Shown here piece by piece: positions 1 through 5,222 of a stretch of DNA of 5,222 nucleotides; within the stretch, counting starts at the first letter, position 1; every line of letters begins with the position of its first letter. This DNA is from Gammaproteobacteria bacterium. GTDB lineage: Bacteria > Pseudomonadota > Gammaproteobacteria > Burkholderiales > Burkholderiaceae_E. A program made the translations under genes and the position numbers. The notes beneath the pieces were generated by a model. It ran no database searches and had not been told where the DNA came from. It was given only the letters and a program-made list of their open reading frames with translations. The DNA lies in assembly GCA_030425615.1 (NCBI GenBank), contig JAUIAI010000261.1:1-5222 (forward strand), in the 5' to 3' direction.

Positions 1-1
1 C

Positions 2-691
2 GATCTCCCCGCCCGCCTCACCTGGCAGCACCGCGGCAAGAAGCTCAACACCGCCTGGTCGCTCGGCTCCGTGCGATACGAGGCCGCGCCGGACACCCGG
101 GCCGAGCTCGAGCGGCGCGGCGCGACGGACCCCCTTTACGCCAACCTGGCGGATTCCCGCGACGAAGCCATGGCTCTGGTGGCCCGCATGCGGGAACAGA
201 TGCGCGAGAAGGAGGCACACGCGGTGGCCCGGCTCGAACGGGAGCGCGAGCAGGAGGCCTGGGAGAAAATGGCCCGCGAAGGCCCCCTGCCGACGACGCT
301 CTTCTCGACGCGCGTCCGCTTCGATGCCGAGACGGACACCATGGAGGTCGATTTCGGCGGCTTCGATTTCGTCAACGCCCGGCTGGTCGACGCCTTCTAC
401 GACCACCTGGAGCACGAACTGGCGACCACCGCCCGCCGCTGGTACTTTCTGGTGAACCTGCGCGGCTGCACGGTGCGACCCGAGGCCTGGTTCCAGTACG
501 CCCGCCGCGGCAAGGCGCTCAATCTCGCCTTCTCGCTGGGTTCCGTGCGTTACAACGCGTCGCCCGAGACCGCAGACGAGATCCGTAGGCGGGCCGACAC
601 CGAGGCCTTCGATCCGAACCTGTTCAGCAGCCGCGAAGAGGCCGTAGCACGCATCGCGCAGATGCGGGCGAGCACGCGCCAGCCCGCCTGA
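2..691 (+). CDS. Tandem-domain protein of unknown function, 5' end outside window
   Basis: Only the C-terminal 229 residues are present, because the frame is open from base 2. The GTG at base 71 is not a credible start: it falls inside the conserved motif SLGSVRY, which recurs downstream as a normal internal segment. The visible protein holds the end of one domain (about residues 7-64), a highly charged, probably helical linker rich in Glu, Arg and Lys (about 65-95), and a full second copy (about 97-224). A gap-free hand alignment of the two copies over 54 residues gives 30 identities. The apparent order of the second copy is strand, helix, strand (WYFLVNL), helix, strand (SLGSVRY), then a final helix after FSSREEA, loosely recalling STAS/SpoIIAA-like folds. 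That resemblance is inference. No signal peptide, membrane segment or catalytic motif is visible. It converges on the oxygenase gene, so a shared role in the pathway is not implied. Coding status is supported by the conserved repeat and by G/C-rich third positions. Confidence 0.75.
   Translation, partial: DLPARLTWQHRGKKLNTAWSLGSVRYEAAPDTRAELERRGATDPLYANLADSRDEAMALVARMREQMREKEAHAVARLEREREQEAWEKMAREGPLPTTLFSTRVRFDAETDTMEVDFGGFDFVNARLVDAFYDHLEHELATTARRWYFLVNLRGCTVRPEAWFQYARRGKALNLAFSLGSVRYNASPETADEIRRRADTEAFDPNLFSSREEAVARIAQMRASTRQPA
32..193 (+). repeat. Protein-level tandem repeat, copy 1 (C-terminal half of domain)
   Basis: This encodes the stretch that begins RGKKLN, passes through SLGSVRY and ends VARMR. 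It aligns without gaps to 506-667, 474 bases (158 codons) downstream. By hand count 30 of 54 residues are identical. The DNA has diverged at many third positions, so this is an old domain duplication rather than a recent DNA repeat. The N-terminal half of copy 1 lies left of the window. Confidence 0.85.
506..667 (+). repeat. Protein-level tandem repeat, copy 2 (C-terminal half of domain)
   Basis: This is the partner of 32-193. It begins RGKALN, passes through SLGSVRY and ends IAQMR. Conserved positions cluster in the RGK..LN and SLGSVRY segments and in the final S-R-x-E-A helix, which probably marks the structural core of the domain. The protein ends eight codons after this repeat. Confidence 0.85.
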
Positions 692-700
692 GCCAGATAC

Positions 701-2002
701 CTACCGGCCGGTGACCTCGTCGGGCGAATGCTGGGCACGCCCGACGCTGCGGTGCTGCCCGCGCCAGTCGACGGATTTCTCGATCACGCCCTCGAAGGAG
801 GCGATCGACTGCTGGGCGGGAACATCGCCCTCGCGCCCGAGGGCCTGGCCGGACTCGCGCATGCGCTGCGCGGCATCCACCATCAGGCGGCGAAACGCCA
901 CGATGGCCACGTCACTGCCGCCCAGAACCTCGCGCGTGCGATCCACGATGGGTCCCATGCCCACCCACATGGCGAGGTCCTGGTTCGGGATGCCCTCGAT
1001 GCCCGTGAAGCTGCCCGCGGACATCGCCGCCCGGTCCTGCCCGAAGTCGTTGTCCAGCGTGCGCACAGGCGACCAGTCCGGCGCCAGGTCCACGCCCGGG
1101 ACCGCCCGGCAGAACTCGTGCCAGGCCGCCGTGTCCGGGCAGTCGTCCGCACCCCAGGCAACGAAGTGGAACATCGAGTTCTCGTCGTCGACGGGCACGA
1201 TGACGCTGGCCACGTTGTAGAGATTGTTCGGCGGGATCAGCGAAACGAACGGTGCCACGAAGCGGGTGACCCGTACGTAGTCGTGCGTAGAGCCCTGATG
1301 GATCGGCCGTCTGACGGCCGCATAGTGAAAGCCGTAGGGCGTGGTCTCCACCTGCAGCCGCGGCGCCTTGTCGGTGGACGGCCGGTACCAGGCCTTGTCG
1401 TCCGCCTCTGCGCCCTTGACGCGGGCCGGGCGCATGTCGCTCGAATGCAGGCTCGAGCTGTGTGCCGAATCGATCTGGCCCTCGGTGATCTGCGCCCAGT
1501 TCGCGGGGACGCGGATCTTCACGATGCTCACCTGGGGCGCGTCGTCCTGCGAGAACGGCGGCGGCGCGAAGTCCGGCTGCGTCTCGGGCGGGCCCATGTA
1601 AGCCCAGACGAAACCGGCACATTCCACCGTGGGATAGGCCGTGTGGCGCACCTTGCCGGCGAGCGCGCTGGCCGGAGGCTCGGAGAACATCTCCACCACC
1701 TGGCCCTGCGCGTCTATCTTCCAGCCGTGGTACAGGCAGCGCAGCCCGCAGTCCTCGTTGCGGCCGTAGACCAGGGACGCCCTCCGGTGCGGGCAGAACT
1801 CGTCAACGAGGCCGACCCGGCCCTTCGTGTCACGAAACGCGACGAGATCTTCGCCGAACAGGCGCACGCGCACGGGCTTGCCGTCAGGCTCGGGCACCTC
1901 CTCGCTGAGCAGGGCCGGCACCCAGTGCCGGCGCATGAGGGCGCCCATCGGGGCATCGCCCTGCACCCGGCAGAGCAGCATGTTCTCTTCGTGGGTCAGC
2001 AT
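701..2002 (-). CDS. pht3: Phthalate 4,5-dioxygenase, Rieske oxygenase component
   Basis: This is the terminal oxygenase of a two-component ring-hydroxylating dioxygenase. It adds both atoms of O2 to phthalate, giving cis-4,5-dihydro-4,5-dihydroxyphthalate, in the cytoplasm. The 433-residue length fits the family. The N-terminal Rieske domain has C70-P-H72 and C89-x2-H92 for the [2Fe-2S] cluster, within the family signature CPHR...GRNE...GLRCLYHGWK. The catalytic domain has E174-x3-D178-x2-H181-x4-H186, giving the two iron histidines and the bridging aspartate. D342 in NQDLAMW is the likely third iron ligand. The N-terminus (MLTHEEN, then PMG..MRR.W.PALLSEE) and the end (VDWRGQHRS) are typical of phthalate dioxygenases. 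This class is made of alpha subunits only, so the lack of a beta-subunit gene is expected. R207 and R244 match, as I recall, the carboxylate-binding arginines of the Comamonas enzyme. The start has only a weak GAGG 12 bases upstream but fits the family N-terminus. The gene is divergent from its reductase. A related aromatic acid substrate remains possible. Confidence 0.88.
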   Translation of the reverse strand: MLTHEENMLLCRVQGDAPMGALMRRHWVPALLSEEVPEPDGKPVRVRLFGEDLVAFRDTKGRVGLVDEFCPHRRASLVYGRNEDCGLRCLYHGWKIDAQGQVVEMFSEPPASALAGKVRHTAYPTVECAGFVWAYMGPPETQPDFAPPPFSQDDAPQVSIVKIRVPANWAQITEGQIDSAHSSSLHSSDMRPARVKGAEADDKAWYRPSTDKAPRLQVETTPYGFHYAAVRRPIHQGSTHDYVRVTRFVAPFVSLIPPNNLYNVASVIVPVDDENSMFHFVAWGADDCPDTAAWHEFCRAVPGVDLAPDWSPVRTLDNDFGQDRAAMSAGSFTGIEGIPNQDLAMWVGMGPIVDRTREVLGGSDVAIVAFRRLMVDAAQRMRESGQALGREGDVPAQQSIASFEGVIEKSVDWRGQHRSVGRAQHSPDEVTGR

Positions 2003-2123
2003 GGATCCGGCTCGCCTCGTCAGGTGGCGGGACGACGGCGCGCCCCCGGGAACAGGTCTTTAGAATAACGGTGCCGGGCCGACCCGCTCAACCGTGGCCC
2101 GATCACTGGACAGGCTGTTCGCG
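2003..2123. promoter_or_regulatory. Divergent intergenic control region (oxygenase / reductase operon)
   Basis: This 121-base gap separates the oxygenase start (leftward) from the reductase start (rightward), so it should carry both promoters. Its one AT-rich island is at 2058-2068. There TAGAAT (2061-2066, rightward) matches five of six bases of a sigma-70 -10 box but has no recognisable -35. Leftward, TATTCT (2067-2062) follows TTGAGC (2091-2086) after an 18-base spacer, each matching four of six consensus bases. A 6-base inverted repeat, CGGGCC (2075-2080) with GGCCCG (2096-2101), flanks the leftward -35 with half-sites centred 21 bases apart. It could be an operator, but such short arms arise easily by chance in GC-rich DNA. 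Confidence 0.4.
2062..2091 (-). promoter_or_regulatory. Candidate leftward sigma-70 promoter for the oxygenase gene
   Basis: Read on the minus strand, the -35-like TTGAGC (2091-2086) is followed after 18 bases by the -10-like TATTCT (2067-2062). Transcription would begin near 2055 and leave a leader of about 50 bases before the ATG at 2002. Each hexamer matches only four of six consensus bases. The call rests mainly on position and on this being the only AT-rich spot in the gap. Confidence 0.3.
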
Positions 2124-3089
2124 ATGACCCATGAGTACACGCTGTCGCTCGCCGCGAAAACCCCGCTGACGGCCGACATCTGGCACTTCGTCCTGGAATC
2201 CGACGAAACCCTGCCGGCAGTGACGCCCGGCGCGCATCTGCCGGTGCGCACCCCGACGGGCGCCATGCGCCAGTACTCCATCATCGCCGCCGACGATCGC
2301 CGCTACGAGATCGCGGTCAAGTGCGAGCGTGAGGGCCGGGGCGGTTCGCGCAGCCTGGTGCACGAGACGGTTCCCGGCCAGCACCTCGTCGCCCTGCCTC
2401 CCGAGAACGGTTTCGAGCTCGTGGATGCACCGGCCTACCTGTTCATCGCCGGCGGCATCGGCATCACACCGCTGCTGTCCATGGTGCGTGCGCTGCTCGC
2501 CCGGGAAGCACCGCCGCCGTTCACCCTGGTGTTCTGCACGCGCACGCCGGCCACCACCCCGTTTCGCGACGAGCTCGCCCGCCTGCCCGAGGGCAGCGTG
2601 ATCATCCACCACGATCACGGTGACCCGGACGAGTCCTACGATTTCTGGCCGCTGCTGGAAACCCCGGACGCGCGCCACATCTACTGCTGCGGCCCCGGCC
2701 CCCTGATGGATGCCGTGCGCGACATGAGCGGACACTGGCCGCAGAAGGCGGTTCACTTCGAAGACTTCAACCCCGTGCAGGCGGTACGAGAGGCCGACGA
2801 AGCCTTCACCGTCCGTTTCGCCGACGACGCCCCGGCCCTGGCCGTCGCGGCCGATCAGACGCTGCTCGAGGCACTTCGCGCGGCGGGCGCCTCGGTCGCC
2901 AGTTCCTGCGAAAGCGGTACCTGCGGCTCGTGCCGCCTTCCGTATCTCGCCGGCGACGTCGACCACCGCGATCTGGTGCTCTCACCGCTCGAGCGTCAGC
3001 GCGAACTGACCGCCTGTGTTTCCCGCGCGAGGGGCGACACGCTCAGGCTCGCAATCCCCGGGCCGCGACGCAGGAAGCCGGAGCAATGA
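2124..3089 (+). CDS. pht2: Phthalate 4,5-dioxygenase reductase component
   Basis: This FMN and [2Fe-2S] reductase passes electrons from NADH to the Rieske oxygenase. From the ATG at 2124 it has 321 residues, the length of the Burkholderia phthalate dioxygenase reductase as I recall it. The first strand (YTLSLAAK) also fits that enzyme's N-terminus. An in-frame GTG at 2094 would add ten residues that do not resemble the family. The domains run in class order. The FMN domain has RQYSI (49-53) and GRGGSRS (71-77). The NAD-binding domain has GGIGITP (110-116) and YCCGPGPLMD (187-196). The C-terminal plant-type ferredoxin has cysteines 262, 267, 270 and 298 (C-x4-C-x2-C-x27-C) in SSCESGTCGSC. The segments IHHDHGDP and GHWP..AVHFE are also family hallmarks. 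The stop overlaps the next start as ATGA, indicating translational coupling. All cofactor motifs are intact. The partner oxygenase lies divergently just upstream, supporting the phthalate assignment. Confidence 0.92.
   Translation: MTHEYTLSLAAKTPLTADIWHFVLESDETLPAVTPGAHLPVRTPTGAMRQYSIIAADDRRYEIAVKCEREGRGGSRSLVHETVPGQHLVALPPENGFELVDAPAYLFIAGGIGITPLLSMVRALLAREAPPPFTLVFCTRTPATTPFRDELARLPEGSVIIHHDHGDPDESYDFWPLLETPDARHIYCCGPGPLMDAVRDMSGHWPQKAVHFEDFNPVQAVREADEAFTVRFADDAPALAVAADQTLLEALRAAGASVASSCESGTCGSCRLPYLAGDVDHRDLVLSPLERQRELTACVSRARGDTLRLAIPGPRRRKPEQ
3072..3077 (+). promoter_or_regulatory. Ribosome binding site fixing the dehydrogenase start
   Basis: AGGAAG lies eight bases before the ATG at 3086, inside the last codons of the reductase gene. 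It supports 3086 as the start over upstream in-frame candidates, which would place over 50 non-conserved residues before the nucleotide-binding fold. Confidence 0.6.
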
Positions 3090-4261
3090 GCGGCCACACC
3101 ATCGAACCGGTACGCATCGGCGTCTGCGGGCTGGGGCGTGCCTTCATGCTGTCGATGCCGGGGTTCGAAACCGACCCGCGTATCGCGATCACGGCCGGTT
3201 GCGGCCCGAGGGCGGAGTCCCGCGCCGCGTTCCAGCAGCGCTTTCCCACCACCCGGACCTACGAATCGGTCGAGGCGCTTTGCACGGACCCGGACGTCGA
3301 GGTCGTCTATGTCGCCACCCCGCACCAGTCGCACGCCGAGCACGTGCTGTGCGCGGCCCGCGCCGGCAAACACGTCGTGGTCGAGAAGCCCATGGCCGTA
3401 TCGCTGCAGGACGCGCGACGCATGATCGAGGCCACCACGCAGGCCGGGGTGGCACTGATCGTGGGTCCGAGCCACAGCTTCGACGAACCGGTCCGACTTG
3501 CCGCGGAAACGCTCTCGCGCGGGGAGTTCGGGCGCCTGCGCATGATCAATGCCGTCAACTACACGGACTTCCTGTATCGGCCGCGCCGGCCAGAGGAACT
3601 GGTCACCCGGCTCGGCGGAGGCGTGGTCTTCAGCCAGGGCGCCCATCAGATCGACGTCGTACGCCGGCTCGCGATGAGCCGGGCCGTCAGCGTGCAGGCA
3701 CTGACGGGCGACTGGGATCCGAACCGCCGCACGGAAGGCGCCTACCTGGCGTTGCTGCGCTTCGAGGACGGTGTGATCGCCAGCCTGTCCTACAGCGGAT
3801 ACGCCCACTTCGACACGGACGAGTGGATGGACTGGATCGGCGAGCTGGGTCACGCGAAATCGCCCGAGACCTACGGCCACGCACGCCGTCTTCTCGCCCA
3901 GGCGCGCACGCCCGAAGACGAGGCCCGCCTGAAACTCGAGCGCACGCTCGGAAGCCCGCGCGAGGCCCCCGCGCCGCGGTTTCACGAGCACTTCGGGCCC
4001 GTGATCGCGAGTGCGGAGCGGGCGGACCTGCGCCTTTCGCCGGAAGGCCTCTGGGTCTACGCCGACGACGCGCGGAGTTTCCGTCCCACGATCGGGATGA
4101 CCGTGCCCCGCGTCGGCCTGAACGATGCCATCGTCGACGCCGTCCGCCACGGCCGGCCAGTGATCCAGAACGGCGCGTGGGGTCTGGCCACGCTCGAGAT
4201 CTGCCATGCCATCCTGGAGTCTGCGGCCTCCGGGCAGGCGGTTGAACTGCAGCACCAATGA
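3086..4261 (+). CDS. pht4: Phthalate 4,5-cis-dihydrodiol dehydrogenase, Gfo/Idh/MocA family
   Basis: This enzyme is expected to oxidise cis-4,5-dihydro-4,5-dihydroxyphthalate to 4,5-dihydroxyphthalate with NAD(P)+, restoring the aromatic ring. It has 391 residues. The N-terminal Rossmann fold shows IGVCGLG (11-17), followed by VVYVATPHQSHAEHV (73-87) and the E100-K101-P102 motif that carries the family's catalytic lysine. The C-terminal alpha/beta domain includes NYTDFLYRPRRPEEL (158-172) and GGGVVFSQGAHQID (177-190) with H187 and D190. These two segments are characteristic of the Pht4 subgroup. At S183 most Gfo/Idh/MocA relatives have an aspartate (D-x-G-x-H), which appears to be a subgroup trait rather than damage. 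NAD versus NADP preference is not clear from the residues after the second strand. The start at 3086 overlaps the reductase stop in an ATGA and has a good ribosome binding site. Family membership is near certain. The substrate is inferred from the neighbours and subgroup motifs. Confidence 0.88.
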   Translation: MSGHTIEPVRIGVCGLGRAFMLSMPGFETDPRIAITAGCGPRAESRAAFQQRFPTTRTYESVEALCTDPDVEVVYVATPHQSHAEHVLCAARAGKHVVVEKPMAVSLQDARRMIEATTQAGVALIVGPSHSFDEPVRLAAETLSRGEFGRLRMINAVNYTDFLYRPRRPEELVTRLGGGVVFSQGAHQIDVVRRLAMSRAVSVQALTGDWDPNRRTEGAYLALLRFEDGVIASLSYSGYAHFDTDEWMDWIGELGHAKSPETYGHARRLLAQARTPEDEARLKLERTLGSPREAPAPRFHEHFGPVIASAERADLRLSPEGLWVYADDARSFRPTIGMTVPRVGLNDAIVDAVRHGRPVIQNGAWGLATLEICHAILESAASGQAVELQHQ

Positions 4262-4290
4262 GCGCCCCCCCCGTCCGCGAACCCCGAACC

Positions 4291-4294
4291 GGAG
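4291..4294 (+). promoter_or_regulatory. Ribosome binding site fixing the decarboxylase start
   Basis: GGAG lies five bases before the ATG at 4300. An in-frame ATG at 4258, overlapping the dehydrogenase stop, has no comparable site and would add fourteen Pro- and Arg-rich residues (MSAPPVREPRTGAR) unlike an enzyme N-terminus. The start at 4300 is therefore preferred. Confidence 0.55.
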
Positions 4295-4299
4295 CCCGA

Positions 4300-5222
4300 A
4301 TGAGCGCCCTGCCCCTGTCGATCGCCGTGGGCGACTACGACCGAACCCGCCCGCTGACCGACGGCCGCGTGCGCATCGACGGCGTGGATCCCGTCATGAT
4401 GCTGCTCTCGCCCGAGGAGATGTTCTTCCGGGCCTTCAGGCACCGTGACTTCGATGTCAGCGAGCTGTCGCTGTCCAGTTACGTCGTCAGCCTCACGCGT
4501 GACGACCCGCCGTATGTCGCGATCCCGGTCTTCCTTTCGCGCGCCTTCCGACACACCTCGATCTACATCCGCACCGACCGCGGTATCGAGCGGCCCGAGG
4601 ATCTCAAAGGACGACGGATCGGGATCGCCGAGTACCAGCTCACGGCAAACGTCTGGGCGCGCGCCATCCTGGAAACCGAATACGGCGTGCGCCCGGCCGA
4701 CGTCCAATGGGTACGCGGCGGCATGAACACGCCGGGCAGACCGGAGAAGATCGCCGTCGAGCTTCCGCCCGATGTGCGCGTCGAGAACGCGCCCGAAGGC
4801 CAGCCCCTGAACACCATGCTGGCCGACGGCGGGATAGACGGCTTCATCGGGCCCCGCTGGCCCGCCTGCTTCGAAGCGGGACATCCGCACGTGGGGCGGC
4901 TGTTCCCCAATTCGGTCGAGGTCGCCAGCGACTGGTACACGCGCACGAAGATTTTTCCCATCATGCACGTGCTGGGCATCCGTCGCGCGCTCGTGGAGAT
5001 TCACCCGTGGCTGCCGGGCGCCCTGCTCAAGGCGTTCACGGCAGCCAAGGCCGTGGCGACCGAGGCTCTGAACGACACCTCCGCCACCAAGGTGACCATG
5101 CCGTTCGTCGAGGACAACCTGCATCGGGCCCGGGCGCTGATGGGCGAAGACTTCTGGTCGTACGGGCTGGCCGGCAACCGTCACGTCCTCGAGACCTTCC
5201 TCGAGCATCATCACCGTCAGGG
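4300..5222 (+). CDS. pht5: 4,5-dihydroxyphthalate decarboxylase, 3' end outside window
   Basis: This is the last enzyme of the set: it removes one carboxylate from 4,5-dihydroxyphthalate, giving protocatechuate and CO2. The frame runs without a stop from 4300 to the window edge, giving 307 complete codons. The family is about 330 residues as I recall, so only a short C-terminal tail should be missing. Family features are the opening LSIAVGDYDRTRPL (6-19), VRIDGVDP (24-31), LSPEEMFFRAFR (36-47), DVSELSLSSY (52-61) and the DLKGRRIGIAEYQLTANVWAR region (101-121). The fold is related to periplasmic substrate-binding proteins of the NMT1/THI5 type. There is no signal peptide, which fits a cytoplasmic enzyme rather than a transport protein. 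It starts 38 bases after the dehydrogenase stop on the same strand, presumably in the same operon. An annotation pipeline might mislabel it as an ABC transporter binding protein. The substrate assignment is strengthened by the three neighbouring phthalate-pathway genes. Confidence 0.88.
   Translation, partial: MSALPLSIAVGDYDRTRPLTDGRVRIDGVDPVMMLLSPEEMFFRAFRHRDFDVSELSLSSYVVSLTRDDPPYVAIPVFLSRAFRHTSIYIRTDRGIERPEDLKGRRIGIAEYQLTANVWARAILETEYGVRPADVQWVRGGMNTPGRPEKIAVELPPDVRVENAPEGQPLNTMLADGGIDGFIGPRWPACFEAGHPHVGRLFPNSVEVASDWYTRTKIFPIMHVLGIRRALVEIHPWLPGALLKAFTAAKAVATEALNDTSATKVTMPFVEDNLHRARALMGEDFWSYGLAGNRHVLETFLEHHHRQ

Noticed and set aside
71..73. GTG as the start codon of the first gene
   Set aside because: It encodes the Val within SLGSVRY, a motif repeated internally at about 535-555. 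The frame is open to the left edge, so the true start is outside the window.
703..712. Perfect 10-base palindrome ACCGGCCGGT at the convergent junction, considered as a terminator
   Set aside because: It has no loop and no adjacent T-run, and it overlaps the last codons of the oxygenase. Such palindromes are expected in GC-rich sequence.
728..2068. 446-residue open frame on the plus strand across the oxygenase gene
   Set aside because: It lies antisense to an intact Rieske oxygenase with all cofactor ligands. Long antisense frames are common in GC-rich DNA, and its Arg/His/Val-rich, low-complexity composition shows no domain.
2103..2966. 287-residue minus-strand frame across the reductase gene
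   Set aside because: It is antisense to a reductase with intact FMN, NAD and iron-sulfur motifs. It has no features of its own.
2996..4258. 420-residue minus-strand frame across the dehydrogenase gene
   Set aside because: It is a shadow of the well-supported dehydrogenase on the plus strand, with no recognisable motif and biased composition.
4057..5214. 385-residue minus-strand frame across the decarboxylase gene
   Set aside because: The plus-strand frame encodes a clear dihydroxyphthalate decarboxylase. The minus-strand product is Gly/Arg/His-rich with no family features.
1..5222. Search for CRISPR arrays, tRNA or rRNA genes, insertion sequences and attachment sites
   Set aside because: Nearly all of the window is accounted for by five protein-coding genes. 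I saw no regularly spaced repeats, tRNA-like fold, transposase motifs or flanking terminal repeats.

Overview
The window is GC-rich, and most codons end in G or C. It reads as a proteobacterial chromosome or plasmid segment carrying aromatic catabolism genes. The individual proteins resemble those of Pseudomonas, Burkholderia and Comamonas, but the genus cannot be fixed from sequence alone.

Layout: (1) Bases 2-691 (+) are the 3' part of a gene, cut by the window edge, for a protein of unknown function built from two tandem copies of one domain. (2) Bases 701-2002 (-) encode a Rieske non-heme iron oxygenase of the phthalate 4,5-dioxygenase type (Pht3/OphA2-like). It converges on gene 1 with a 9-base gap. 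(3) Bases 2003-2123 are a divergent intergenic region with a small AT-rich island holding -10-like hexamers in both directions. (4) From 2124 (+) runs a tight operon: phthalate dioxygenase reductase (Pht2-like, 2124-3089), a Gfo/Idh/MocA-family dihydrodiol dehydrogenase (Pht4-like, 3086-4261, ATGA overlap with the reductase), and a 4,5-dihydroxyphthalate decarboxylase (Pht5-like, from 4300, still open at the right edge).

Together the four enzymes make a complete route from phthalate to protocatechuate. NADH electrons pass through the FMN/[2Fe-2S] reductase to the Rieske oxygenase, which forms the cis-4,5-dihydrodiol. The dehydrogenase rearomatises this to 4,5-dihydroxyphthalate, and the decarboxylase releases CO2 to give protocatechuate. 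The window shows no transporter, ester hydrolase, ring-cleavage enzyme or regulator.

The pathway is known biochemistry. The less ordinary points are the oxygenase being split off in divergent orientation from its own reductase, and the tandem-duplicated unknown protein beside it. I see no evidence of a wholly new system.
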